From assembly GCF_007970665.1 (NCBI RefSeq), contig NZ_CP042430.1, positions 1,922,001-1,986,000 of the forward strand: a stretch of 64,000 bases of DNA, given 5' to 3'. The notes beneath the pieces were generated by a model. The model was given only the letters and a program-made list of their open reading frames with translations. It was not told the origin of the DNA and did no database searches. Every line of letters starts with the position of its first letter. The first letter of the stretch is position 1. The stretch is from Baekduia soli (GTDB lineage Bacteria > Actinomycetota > Thermoleophilia > Solirubrobacterales > Solirubrobacteraceae). Of this stretch, positions 34,654 to 42,255 are shown one piece after another. A program made the position numbers and the translations under genes.

Positions 34654-35946
34654 GTGTCCACCGATCTGAGCCCCGACTTCTTCTCCCGGTCGCTGGCCGA
34701 CGTCGATCCCGAGGTGGCCGAGGCCATCGGCCACGAGCTCGACCGCCAGCAGCGCACGCTGGAGATGATCGCCTCCGAGAACTTCGTGCCCCAGAGCATC
34801 CTCGAGTGCCAGGGCAGCGTGCTGACCAACAAGTACGCCGAGGGCTACCCCGGCCGGCGCTACTACGGCGGCTGCGAGTTCGTCGACGTCATCGAGCAGC
34901 TGGCCATCGACCGGGCCAAGGCGCTGTTCGGCGCCGAGCACGCCAACGTCCAGCCCCACGCGGGGGCCCAGGCCAACGCCGCCGTCTACCACGCGCTGCT
35001 GCAGCCGGGCGACACCATCATGGGCCTGGCGCTGCCCCACGGCGGCCACCTCAGCCACGGGATGAAGCTCAACGTGTCGGGTCGCCTGTACGACATCGCC
35101 CCCTACGAGGTCGACCGCGAGACGTCGCTCATCGACATGGACGAGGTGCAGCGCATCGCCAAGGAGCGCCGTCCGAAGCTGCTGCTAGCGGGCTGGTCGG
35201 CCTACCCGCGCCAGCTGGACTTCGCGCGCTTCCGCGCGATCGCCGACGAGGTCGGCGCGCTGCTCATGGTCGACATGGCGCACTTCGCCGGCCTCGTGGC
35301 CGCCGGGCTGCACCCCAACCCGGTGCAGCACGCCGACGTCGTCACCTCGACGGTGCACAAGACGCTGGGCGGCGCGCGCGGCGGGCTGATCCTCTGTCGC
35401 GAGGAGTACGCCAAGGCCATCAACTCGGCGGTGTTCCCGGGCCAGCAGGGGGGGCCGCTGGAGCACGTCATCGCCGGCAAGGCGGTCGCGTTCAAGATCG
35501 CCGCGACCGAGCTGTTCCGCGAGCGCCAGCAGCGCACGATCGAGGGCGCGCAGGCCGTCGCGGCCGCCATCATGGGCGCCGGCCACGGGGTCAACGTGCT
35601 GACCGGCGGCACGGACGTCCACCTCGCGCTCGTCGACCTCCGCGCGTCGGAGATCGACGGCCAGCAGTCCGAGGACCGCCTGCACGACATCGGCATCACG
35701 GTCAACCGCAACGCCGTGCCGTTCGACCCCCGGCCGCCCATGGTCACCAGCGGCCTGCGCGTCGGCACCGGAGCTCTGGCGACGCGCGGCCTGCAGGCCG
35801 AGGACTTCGCCGAGGTCGGCCAGATCATCGCCACGGCGCTGACCCCGGACCACCAGGCCCGGCGCGACGAGCTCGCCGATCGCGTCACCGCGATCGCCGA
35901 CCGCTACCCGCTCTACGAGCAGCTCGGCGCGGGCGCGGCGGCCTGA
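34654..35946 (+). CDS. glyA: serine hydroxymethyltransferase
   Basis: 430 residues from GTG 34654 with GAGGAG upstream. PLP enzyme: [37 protein letters not shown]-like [32 protein letters not shown], and the Schiff-base Lys236 in [13 protein letters not shown]. It converts serine and tetrahydrofolate to glycine and 5,10-methylene-THF. It is preceded by a ZTP riboswitch, which ties its expression to one-carbon folate status. The place between sua5/rpiB and wecA matches Streptomyces. Confidence 0.97.
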   Translation: MSTDLSPDFFSRSLADVDPEVAEAIGHELDRQQRTLEMIASENFVPQSILECQGSVLTNKYAEGYPGRRYYGGCEFVDVIEQLAIDRAKALFGAEHANVQPHAGAQANAAVYHALLQPGDTIMGLALPHGGHLSHGMKLNVSGRLYDIAPYEVDRETSLIDMDEVQRIAKERRPKLLLAGWSAYPRQLDFARFRAIADEVGALLMVDMAHFAGLVAAGLHPNPVQHADVVTSTVHKTLGGARGGLILCREEYAKAINSAVFPGQQGGPLEHVIAGKAVAFKIAATELFRERQQRTIEGAQAVAAAIMGAGHGVNVLTGGTDVHLALVDLRASEIDGQQSEDRLHDIGITVNRNAVPFDPRPPMVTSGLRVGTGALATRGLQAEDFAEVGQIIATALTPDHQARRDELADRVTAIADRYPLYEQLGAGAAA

Positions 35947-35956
35947 GCCGAGGGGG

Positions 35957-36211
35957 CTAGGAGCAGCGCTCGGGCGGCGCGAGCGGCGCCGGGCGCGGGC
36001 GGGCGCGCACGGCGGCGACGGGCTCGCGCGCGCGGCGCGGCGCGAGGGCGGCGGCGACGCGGCGCAGCACGAGCGCGACCGGGACCGTGATGACCAGCGC
36101 ACCGGTCAGCTCCGCGGGTCCCAGGCCGCCCAGCATGCCGGTCAGGCAGAAGAGGCCCGCGCTGATCAGCACGGCGCACAGCAGGACGATCGGATGTTCA
36201 CGTCGGGACAT
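35957..36211 (-). CDS. small membrane protein, two predicted helices
   Basis: 84 residues from ATG 36211. Two hydrophobic segments (PIVLLCAVLISAGLFCLTGM and LTGALVITVPVALVLRRVAA) are followed by an Arg/Pro-rich cytoplasmic tail. No family recognised. It lies on the minus strand, 10 nt beyond the glyA stop, in the same direction as the glycosyltransferase gene. Confidence 0.5.
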   Translation of the reverse strand: MSRREHPIVLLCAVLISAGLFCLTGMLGGLGPAELTGALVITVPVALVLRRVAAALAPRRAREPVAAVRARPRPAPLAPPERCS

Positions 36212-36301
36212 CGCCCGGTCGTGCTTCCCGCGACCACCGACTCCGAATCACGGTCGTCAGGGGCCCGTCACGCGGACGCTGGACGGCCGCCCCGAGGGGT
36301 C

Positions 36302-37312
36302 TCAGCGGCCCACGGCGCGGGCCAGCACGGCGGCCATCCGGGCCGCCTGCCGCGCGCTGCCGTGCGCGCCGGCGGCCGCCCGCGCGGCCGGGTTGGGCGC
36401 CGGCATCGCCGCGGCCCGCGCGAGGCCCGCGACCAGGGCGGCGGGGTCGGCGGGGTCGACGAGCACGCCGGCCTCGGGGGTCACGAACTCCGGCGGACCG
36501 CCCTGCGTCGTGGCCACGACCGTGCGCTCCATCGCCATCGCCTCCAGCGCGGCCAGGCCGAACGGCTCGATCGCCGAGGGCTGGCAGAGCACGTCGCAGG
36601 CGGCCAGCCACGCCGGCACGGCGTCGTGGGCGACGCGGCCGGTGAGCATCACGCCCGGGCGGCCCTCGAGCTCGGCGCGCAGCGGCCCGTCGCCGACGTA
36701 GGTCAGCGAGCCGCGCCCGAGCGCCGCGAAGGCGTCGGCCAGCGCGACGACGTTCTTGCGCGCGATGAGCGCGCCGACGCACAGGAAGCGCGGATGGTCG
36801 CCCGGCCACGGCGCCGGCGCGACCGTGCCCGGGTCGAACTCGGCGAGGTCGACGCCGAGGTCGCAGACCTCGGGCTCCACGCCGGGGAAGTGCGCGGCCA
36901 GGCGCGCGGCGAGCCAGCGCGAGTTGGCGATCACCGCCGCGGCGCCGCGCACGACGGGCGCGGTCACGGCCCGGATCGCGCGGCGGTCGCAGTTGGCCAC
37001 GTCCTGGCCGTGGGCCATGACGACCAGCGGCGCGTCGGCGGCCCGCGCGGCGGCCAGCCCCGCCGCGCCGGCCGGGAACAGGAAGTGGGCGAAGACGACG
37101 TCGGGGCGCCGTCGCCGCGCGGCGGCGACCGCGCGGCCGGCCAGCCGGGCGTACTTCAGCGGCGAGCCGCCGCGGCGCCCGATCGCCGCGACGTCGACCT
37201 CGTGGCCCTGCGCGCGCAGCTCACGGACCATGGGCACCAGGAAGCTGCCGAGCTCGGGGGTGGCGGCCGTCGGCCACATCTGGGTGACGAGGAGGATGCG
37301 CACGGCGGGCAT
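36302..37312 (-). CDS. GT4-family glycosyltransferase
   Basis: 336 residues. GT-B fold: N-terminal RILLVTQMWPTAATPELGSF and VVFAHFLFPAGAAGLAAA; donor-binding C-terminal half FLCVGALIARKNVVALADAF, LTYVGDGPLRAELEG, and the EX7E motif in EPFGLAALEAMAMERTVVAT. It moves a sugar from a nucleotide-sugar to an acceptor, probably in cell-envelope or exopolysaccharide synthesis. It is divergent from wecA (starts 42 nt apart), suggesting shared control of envelope glycan genes. Confidence 0.88.
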   Translation of the reverse strand: MPAVRILLVTQMWPTAATPELGSFLVPMVRELRAQGHEVDVAAIGRRGGSPLKYARLAGRAVAAARRRRPDVVFAHFLFPAGAAGLAAARAADAPLVVMAHGQDVANCDRRAIRAVTAPVVRGAAAVIANSRWLAARLAAHFPGVEPEVCDLGVDLAEFDPGTVAPAPWPGDHPRFLCVGALIARKNVVALADAFAALGRGSLTYVGDGPLRAELEGRPGVMLTGRVAHDAVPAWLAACDVLCQPSAIEPFGLAALEAMAMERTVVATTQGGPPEFVTPEAGVLVDPADPAALVAGLARAAAMPAPNPAARAAAGAHGSARQAARMAAVLARAVGR

Positions 37313-37339
37313 CACAGCCTCCCACGCCGGGCCGATGCG

Positions 37340-37345
37340 TAGGCT
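37340..37345 (+). promoter_or_regulatory. -10 element TAGGCT before wecA
   Basis: TAGGCT ends 9 nt before the wecA ATG at 37355; no ribosome-binding purine run fits between. Confidence 0.5.
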
Positions 37346-37354
37346 CTGACGTCG

Positions 37355-38518
37355 ATGACGCAGCTCGACGCGGTCTACGCGTTCGTCACCGCCTTCGCGG
37401 TGGCGGCGCTGCTCACGCCGCTGACGGCGCGCCTCGCCCGTCGTGTCGGGGCCATCGACCAGCCCAAGTCCCGCGGGCTCGGGCGCGACGCGACGCCGCT
37501 GCTGGGCGGCCTGGCCATCGGCGCGGGCGCGCTCGTGGCCGCGCTGATCTTCCTGGACCCGTCGGCGCGCACCCACGACCGGCTGCTGGGGATCCTCGGC
37601 GGCGCGCTGCTCATCACGGTCGTCGGGGCGGTCGACGACCGCTTCGACCTGCACCCGGCGGTCAAGCTGCTCGGGCAGGTCGCCGCCGCGGTCATCCCCG
37701 TGGCGGCGGGGGTCGAGGTCACCAACATCACGCTGCCCTTCGCCGGGGCGATCGACTTCGGCTCGGCCGGCGCGCCGGTGACGGTCGTCGGCCTCGTGGC
37801 GATGATGAACGTCGTCAACTTCTCCGACGGCGTCGACGGCCTGGCCGCCGGCGTCTGCGCGATCTCGGCGGTGGCCTTCAGCATCATCGCGTTCGACCTC
37901 GACCGCTCCTACGCCGCGATCCTCGCCGCGTGCACGGCGGGGGCGGCGACGGGCTTCCTGCTGCACAACTTCCCGCCCGCCTCGATCTACATGGGCGACA
38001 CCGGCGCCAACCTGCTCGGGCTGCTGCTGGGCTGCATCGCGGTCGAGGGCGCGGTCAAGACCCAGGCGGTCCTGGCGCTCGTCTTCCCGCTCGTCGTGCT
38101 CGCGGTGCCGTTCCTGGACACGACGTTCGTGATCCTCAAGCGCATGAAGTACCGGCGCAAGGTCTACGTGGCCGACGCCAACCACTTCCACCACCGCCTC
38201 AGCCGCATCGGCTTCAGCGAGCGCCGGACGCTGGCCTACCTCTACGCCTGGACCCTGCTGCTCGGCGGGTTCGCCGTCGCGCTGCGGTTCATCCCGTACT
38301 CCGACCACCACGGCCACCTGCACACGGGATGGTCGGTCGTGGTCGCCGCGCTGGCGCTGCTCGTCGCCGCGGCCAGCGTGTACCTGGTCTACGTCCTGGA
38401 GATCGTCAAGCTCCGGCGGATCACGCGCCGCCGGCGCCCCGACGCCACCGAGGACGAGGTCGACGCCCACGTCGAGCGCACGATGGAGACCGGGGAGTTC
38501 GAGGCGCTCGGCCGCTAG
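37355..38518 (+). CDS. wecA: undecaprenyl/decaprenyl-phosphate GlcNAc-1-phosphate transferase
   Basis: 387 residues with ~10-11 membrane helices. MraY/WecA-family residues: VVGAVDDRFDLHP (DDxxD-type Mg site), NVVNFSDGVDGLAAG, FPPASIYMGDTGANLLGLLL, and HFHHRL in VADANHFHHRLSRIGFS. It transfers GlcNAc-1-P from UDP-GlcNAc to the lipid carrier, starting linker units for teichoic or arabinogalactan-type polymers. In Mycobacterium and Streptomyces it directly precedes the atp operon; here a 5-kb block has entered between. Its last 4 nt overlap the convergent tetR. Confidence 0.92.
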   Translation: MTQLDAVYAFVTAFAVAALLTPLTARLARRVGAIDQPKSRGLGRDATPLLGGLAIGAGALVAALIFLDPSARTHDRLLGILGGALLITVVGAVDDRFDLHPAVKLLGQVAAAVIPVAAGVEVTNITLPFAGAIDFGSAGAPVTVVGLVAMMNVVNFSDGVDGLAAGVCAISAVAFSIIAFDLDRSYAAILAACTAGAATGFLLHNFPPASIYMGDTGANLLGLLLGCIAVEGAVKTQAVLALVFPLVVLAVPFLDTTFVILKRMKYRRKVYVADANHFHHRLSRIGFSERRTLAYLYAWTLLLGGFAVALRFIPYSDHHGHLHTGWSVVVAALALLVAAASVYLVYVLEIVKLRRITRRRRPDATEDEVDAHVERTMETGEFEALGR

Positions 38519-39162
38519 GCGGAGCCCGGGGCGCCGCCGTAGACCGCGGCCAGGTAGATGTCGGCCACCGCGTCGATGAGCGGGCCGCCGGTGAGCGGCA
38601 CGCCCTGGACCAGCTGCTGGTAGCAGGCGCGCTCCACCATCCACGTCAGCGCGAACGCCGTCGCGTGCGCGGCCTCCGGCGCCGTTCCCGGCGAGCGCGC
38701 CTCGATGCGCCGCGCGGTGGCGTCGACGAAGCGGTCGAGCAGGCCGCGCCAGAACGTGGCGATGTCGGGCTCATAGGTCGAGACCTCGACGATCGCACGG
38801 ACGAGGACCCCGTGCTGCTCGTAGAGGGCGAAGATCCGCGCGAGCGCCTCGCGGATCATGACCTGCGGGTCGCCGCCGCCCGAGAACCAGATGTCGGCCT
38901 GGTCGTAGAGCTGCTCGGTGACGTCGGCGGCCAGGCGCATGAGCAGGTCGCGCTTGTCGCGGAAGTAGAAGTAGAACGCCGTGCGCGAGATGCCCGCGGC
39001 GGTCGCGATGCGCTCAACGTTGAGGTCGGCGTAGGACGACCCGCCGGCCAGCAACTCCTCGGTGGCGGCCAGCACCGCAGCCTGGACCTGGGCGCGCTTG
39101 GCCGTCGGGGGGCCCTCGCGATGGGCGACGGGTGAGGCCGTTCGTGGCTCGTCCATGGCCAT
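38515..39162 (-). CDS. TetR-family transcriptional regulator
   Basis: 215 residues. The TetR helix-turn-helix is near residues 35-65: LNVERIATAAGISRTAFYFY and FRDKRDLLMRLAADV. The C-terminal ligand domain contains FALYEQHGVLVRAIVEVSTY and TAFALTWMVERACYQQLVQG. Start ATG 39162 is chosen because TATCGT (39169-39174, minus strand) lies exactly 6 nt upstream, fitting a leaderless transcript; ATG 39156 is the alternative. It is divergent from the R2lox gene, and two palindromes sit between them, so it probably represses R2lox and itself. Confidence 0.9.
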   Translation of the reverse strand: MAMDEPRTASPVAHREGPPTAKRAQVQAAVLAATEELLAGGSSYADLNVERIATAAGISRTAFYFYFRDKRDLLMRLAADVTEQLYDQADIWFSGGGDPQVMIREALARIFALYEQHGVLVRAIVEVSTYEPDIATFWRGLLDRFVDATARRIEARSPGTAPEAAHATAFALTWMVERACYQQLVQGVPLTGGPLIDAVADIYLAAVYGGAPGSA

Positions 39163-39168
39163 CCCGGC

Positions 39169-39174
39169 ACGATA
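39169..39174 (-). promoter_or_regulatory. -10 element TATCGT, leaderless tetR start
   Basis: Minus-strand hexamer 6 nt before the tetR ATG at 39162. Confidence 0.5.
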
Positions 39175-39187
39175 CCGGCCGCCGTTC

Positions 39188-39198
39188 GACACGCTGTC
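39188..39198. promoter_or_regulatory. minor inverted repeat in the tetR-R2lox gap
   Basis: GACA-CGC-TGTC; the same GACA/TGTC half sites as the main operator at 39207-39223, spaced about two helical turns from it centre to centre. Confidence 0.45.
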
Positions 39199-39206
39199 AG
39201 CTCGCG

Positions 39207-39236
39207 CTTGACAGGGTGTCAAGTCAGCGACAGGAT
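39207..39236 (+). promoter_or_regulatory. R2lox promoter with TetR-type operator
   Basis: CTTGACAGGGTGTCAAG (39207-39223) is a perfect 7-bp inverted repeat with a 3-nt centre. It contains a perfect -35 TTGACA (39208-39213); 17 nt later is CAGGAT (39231-39236) as a weak -10, and 6 nt after that the R2lox ATG at 39243. A repressor on the palindrome would cover the -35. Confidence 0.7.
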
Positions 39237-39242
39237 GGCGCC

Positions 39243-40160
39243 ATGGCCAGCCTGCTCGAGCTCACGTCCCAGGGCGACGTCGCCACGATCACCGACGAGT
39301 CCCAGCTGTCGAAGGTCGTCCTCATGACCCCCCAGCAGCTCTACGAGCTGTGGGAGCGCCAGCCCTGGCAGTCCTCGGCGATCGACTTCACCCAGGACCG
39401 CGAGGACTGGGCGGCGATGCCCGAGGCCGACAAGGACGACATCGTCTGGTTCCTCTCCTCGTTCTTCATCGGGGAGGAGCGGGTGGCCACGCAGTTCAAC
39501 GGCCTGGTCGGCGCCTACGAGAGCCAGAGCGAGGAGCACTTCCTCACGACCCAGCAGGTCGACGAGGCGCGCCACGCCCAGCACTTCAACAACTTCTACG
39601 CGAAGGTCCTGGGCTACGACGGCAGCTTCGAGGATCGGCTGGAGCGGGCGCGCCGCGACCTCAACGAGCCGTTCAAGATCCTCTTCGACGACGTCCTGGT
39701 CGACGCGAACCGCCGCCTGCTGGAGGACCCGACCGACCTCGAGGCCAAGGTCGACTTCGTCACGACCTACCACATGGTCATCGAGGGCACGCTCGCGCTG
39801 ACCGGCCAGGACACCCTGACCCGGATCCTCGAGCGCGACGGCATCCTGCCCGGGTTCCTGGAGGGCTTCCGCCGGATCTCCACCGACGAGCATCGCCACG
39901 TCGCCTACGGGACCTGGTTCCTGCAGCAGAAGGCGCGCGACCCCGCGCTGCGCCGCCGCATCCAGTCCACGCTGGCCGAGCTCATCCCCATCGCCGCCGG
40001 CGTCCTGACGCCCGTGGGCGTCGAGGTGGGGGAGCCCTACGAGCTGCTCGGCGTCGCCAGCGACGAGGTCCACGGGTTCGCCTTCCGGGCGCTCACCCGG
40101 CGGCTGAAGGTCATCGGCGTCTCGCTGGCCCCCGCCGAGGGCGACGCGCTGCGCGCGTAG
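39243..40160 (+). CDS. R2-like ligand-binding oxidase (R2lox family)
   Basis: 305 residues, ferritin-like four-helix protein. Predicted metal ligands are Glu78, Glu108, His111, Glu181, Glu216 and His219 (in GEERV, EARH, VIEG and DEHRH). The spacing matches Mycobacterium tuberculosis R2lox (E68, E101, H104, E167, E202, H205). The residues of its Tyr-Val ether crosslink are also present: Val81, three after Glu78, and Tyr176, five before Glu181. So an Mn/Fe oxidase rather than a class I ribonucleotide reductase R2 is indicated. Family members bind a long-chain fatty acid and may oxidise hydrophobic substrates. Transcription starts at or near the ATG, under a TetR-type operator. Confidence 0.85.
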   Translation: MASLLELTSQGDVATITDESQLSKVVLMTPQQLYELWERQPWQSSAIDFTQDREDWAAMPEADKDDIVWFLSSFFIGEERVATQFNGLVGAYESQSEEHFLTTQQVDEARHAQHFNNFYAKVLGYDGSFEDRLERARRDLNEPFKILFDDVLVDANRRLLEDPTDLEAKVDFVTTYHMVIEGTLALTGQDTLTRILERDGILPGFLEGFRRISTDEHRHVAYGTWFLQQKARDPALRRRIQSTLAELIPIAAGVLTPVGVEVGEPYELLGVASDEVHGFAFRALTRRLKVIGVSLAPAEGDALRA

Positions 40161-40194
40161 CGCCCGTCGCGCCGTCCGGGGTCGGACGTACGGC

Positions 40195-40300
40195 CGCCCC
40201 GGCCGCGGGCCGCACCCCGAAGGGGTGGGGGCTGCGCATTTCCATCGACGCCAACCGGATGAGCGCGAAGACCACGCGGCTGCTCGACGCGGCCCGGCCG
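40195..40300 (+). pseudogene. relic fragment of the secreted glycosidase family
   Basis: In the non-coding gap before the glycosidase gene, one frame reads AAGRTPKGWGLRISIDANRM then SAKTTRLLDAA. This closely parallels AAGRTPKAWGLHNYTDANLL plus RTTGTRRLL in the intact gene (near 40930-41020) and WGLHNYLDANRMRTSGTRALL in the second copy (near 42810-42870). The match is also evident at DNA level. No start, signal peptide or continuation is present, so it is a remnant of a third copy. Confidence 0.6.
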
Positions 40301-40417
40301 GCGCCCAACGTGCTCCGGGGCGTCATCACCCGCGCGGCGGCCGCGCAGGCCGACGCCCGCGGCGCCCGGCGCCGACCCCAGCCGCACGCCGCCCCGGGAC
40401 GTGGCAGCCTTGGGGCG

Positions 40418-41308
40418 ATGCCCGGCCGCCTGCTCGCGCTCCTGCTGCTGACCCTGGCCGTCGCGCTGCCCGCCGCCGCGGCCCAGGCCCGGCCGGCGGT
40501 GGGCATCGCCGACAACAAGGCCGAGATGTTCGGCGACCTGCGCTTCCAGGCGCTGCACGTGCGCCTCGCCCGGATCATGATCTCCTACGACGCGCTGCAC
40601 GACCCGGTGCAGAAGCCCGGGCTCGACGCCTGGATGGCGGGGGCCAGGGCCACCGGGGTGCGCCCGCTGGTGACGTTCACGCGGTCGCGCCGGCGCACGT
40701 CGTACAACCCGTCGGCGGCGCAGATGGCCAAGTCGCTGAAGGACTTCCGCGCGCGCTACCCGTTCCTGAAGGAGTTCGCCACGTGGAACGAGGCGAACAT
40801 CAACAAGCGCCCCGAGACCGTCGCCCGCTGGTGGCAGGCGATGCGCCGGGCGTGCCCGACCTGCACGGTCCTCGGCGCCGACCTGCTGGACCGCGCCAAC
40901 GTCGGGACCTGGGCGCGGCGCTTCGTGAAGGCCGCGGGGCGCACGCCGAAGGCGTGGGGGCTGCACAACTACACCGACGCCAACCTGCTGCGCACGACCG
41001 GCACGCGCAGGCTTCTGCGGGCGGTGAAGGGCGCCGTGTGGTTCACGGAGACCGGCGGCGTCGTCAGCCGGCACAACGGCTCGGGCGTGACCTTCCCCAC
41101 GTCGGCCGCGCACGCGGCCGTCGTGACCAAGTTCGTGTTCTCGACGCTCGCACGGGTGAGTCCCAGGGTCCAGCGCGTCTACCTGTACCACTGGAACACG
41201 GGACGGGGCGACGCCCGCACGTGGGACTCCGGGCTCATCGCGCCCGACGGCAACCCGCGGCCGGCGCTCGCGGTGCTCCAGCGCCTGCTGGGCGTGAAGG
41301 TCGGTTAG
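40418..41308 (+). CDS. secreted TIM-barrel glycosidase-like protein (copy 1)
   Basis: 296 residues. Sec signal peptide (MPGRLLALLLLTLAVALPAA, cleavage near AQA-RP), then an (alpha/beta)8-type domain. Clan-A-like catalytic pair: WNEAN in FLKEFATWNEANI as acid/base and the Glu of WFTETGG as nucleophile. Two Cys in RRACPTCTVLG may form a disulphide. The DNL motif WGLHNYTDANL and the C-terminal VYLYHWNTG are shared with a second copy at 42252. Substrate unknown; GH5/GH39-like enzymes on cell-wall or plant polysaccharides are candidates. Confidence 0.75.
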   Translation: MPGRLLALLLLTLAVALPAAAAQARPAVGIADNKAEMFGDLRFQALHVRLARIMISYDALHDPVQKPGLDAWMAGARATGVRPLVTFTRSRRRTSYNPSAAQMAKSLKDFRARYPFLKEFATWNEANINKRPETVARWWQAMRRACPTCTVLGADLLDRANVGTWARRFVKAAGRTPKAWGLHNYTDANLLRTTGTRRLLRAVKGAVWFTETGGVVSRHNGSGVTFPTSAAHAAVVTKFVFSTLARVSPRVQRVYLYHWNTGRGDARTWDSGLIAPDGNPRPALAVLQRLLGVKVG

Positions 41309-41314
41309 CCGCAC

Positions 41315-41343
41315 TTGCCACCGCTGAGGGCCGTTGCTAGGGT
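41315..41343 (+). promoter_or_regulatory. promoter TTGCCA-17-TAGGGT
   Basis: TTGCCA (41315-41320) and TAGGGT (41338-41343) with a 17-nt spacer. A ~55-nt leader follows, with GGAGGAGG at 41388-41395 before the small ORF at 41405. Confidence 0.55.
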
Positions 41344-41404
41344 CCTGCGGACTTCTCCTACAGGTCCGAATCGAAGACCTACACCTTGGAGGAGGGACCG
41401 TCTC

Positions 41405-41506
41405 ATGCGAGCCGCTCGACGCGACATCACCACGATGAAGTCCCCGGAGACCACGCTCTCCGGTGCGCTTCGTCACGCGCCGTCCACGCTCGCGAACCGG
41501 TCGTAG
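41405..41506 (+). CDS. small ORF, 33 aa, with strong ribosome site
   Basis: ATG 41405 lies 9 nt after GGAGGAGG and downstream of a good sigma70-like promoter. The product (MRAARRDITTMKSPETTLSG, then ALRHAPSTLANRS) is basic and has no recognisable domain. Signals around it are stronger than for most genes here, so it may be a real small protein or a leader peptide. Confidence 0.45.
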   Translation: MRAARRDITTMKSPETTLSGALRHAPSTLANRS

Positions 41507-41608
41507 TCCTGATCCGTCGCGGGCGTCCATCGCCCGCAGACCCGTCGCCGTCAGGCCCCTGATCTCGGGCGATGGCCCCTTCACCCACACCGAAGGAGCC
41601 TCACCCCC

Positions 41609-41797
41609 ATGCTGTACCTGCTGCAGTCCGACTACGCCACGGCGGCCACTGCGCGCACGCGTCCCGACGCGCGCCACAGAGTCCACGCCCGGCGCAGCCA
41701 ACCTCCCCCGGGCCGCGTGCGCGCCCGGGCCGCCCGCGTCCTGGTGCGCGCCGCGGGCCGCCTGGACCGCGAGGCGGTCCAGCGGGTCCCGGCCTAG
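41609..41797 (+). CDS. small ORF, 62 aa, Arg-rich
   Basis: ATG 41609 with GAAGGAG at 41592-41598, 10 nt upstream. The product begins MLYLLQSDYATAATARTRPD and continues with a strongly basic Arg/Ala/Val tail (RVRARAARVLVRAAGRLDRE). Possibly an amphipathic, nucleic-acid- or membrane-binding peptide. No homology recognised. It may share a transcript with the 33-aa ORF. Confidence 0.4.
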   Translation: MLYLLQSDYATAATARTRPDARHRVHARRSQPPPGRVRARAARVLVRAAGRLDREAVQRVPA

Positions 41798-41863
41798 CGG
41801 GCCGGGACGTCCGGACCCGGCCGATGGGGGCGCCCGTGCGGCGCTCCCGCCGGCCGCGCCGGG

Positions 41864-41869
41864 TACCGT
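41864..41869 (+). promoter_or_regulatory. -10 element TACCGT before the cupin gene
   Basis: TACCGT ends 8 nt before the cupin ATG at 41878. Confidence 0.45.
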
Positions 41870-41877
41870 TGGCCGCG

Positions 41878-42255
41878 ATGCACCTGGGGAACCTGGCCGA
41901 GCAGCAGCCGTTCACGACGCTCGACGGATCGACGATCCGCGAGATCGCCGGGCGCGCGACCCTGCCCTCGCGGCACCAGAGCCTCGCCGAGGCCACCGTC
42001 CCGGCCGGCACGTCGACGATCGCCCACCTGCACCGCGCCTCCGAGGAGCTGTACTTCTTCACGGCGGGCACCGGCCGCCTGCGGATCGGCGGCGAGGAGC
42101 GCGCCGTCGGCCCGGGCGACTGCGCCGTGATCCCGCCGGGCACCGAGCACCATCTCGTCAACGACGGCGACGAGCCCCTGGTGCTGCTCTGCTGCTGCGC
42201 ACCGCCCTACTCGCACGAGGACACCGTCCTCACCGGGCCGGCCGGGGCCGGGTGA
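41878..42255 (+). CDS. cupin-domain protein
   Basis: 125 residues; single small beta-barrel of the cupin fold. Metal-site motif 1 is HLHRASEELYFFTAGTGRLR (two His and a Glu), motif 2 PGDCAVIPPGTEHHLVND (His). A CCC run (LLCCCAPPYSHED) near the C-terminus is unusual. Function unknown; many such proteins are isomerases, dioxygenases or sugar-binding sensors. Its stop overlaps the start of the second glycosidase gene by GTGA. Confidence 0.8.
   Translation: MHLGNLAEQQPFTTLDGSTIREIAGRATLPSRHQSLAEATVPAGTSTIAHLHRASEELYFFTAGTGRLRIGGEERAVGPGDCAVIPPGTEHHLVNDGDEPLVLLCCCAPPYSHEDTVLTGPAGAG

Noticed and set aside
39243-40160. Class I ribonucleotide reductase small subunit (NrdB/NrdF)
   Set aside because: Spacing of ligands and the Val81/Tyr176 pair fit R2lox. 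No radical-tyrosine context or nrdA neighbour was seen.
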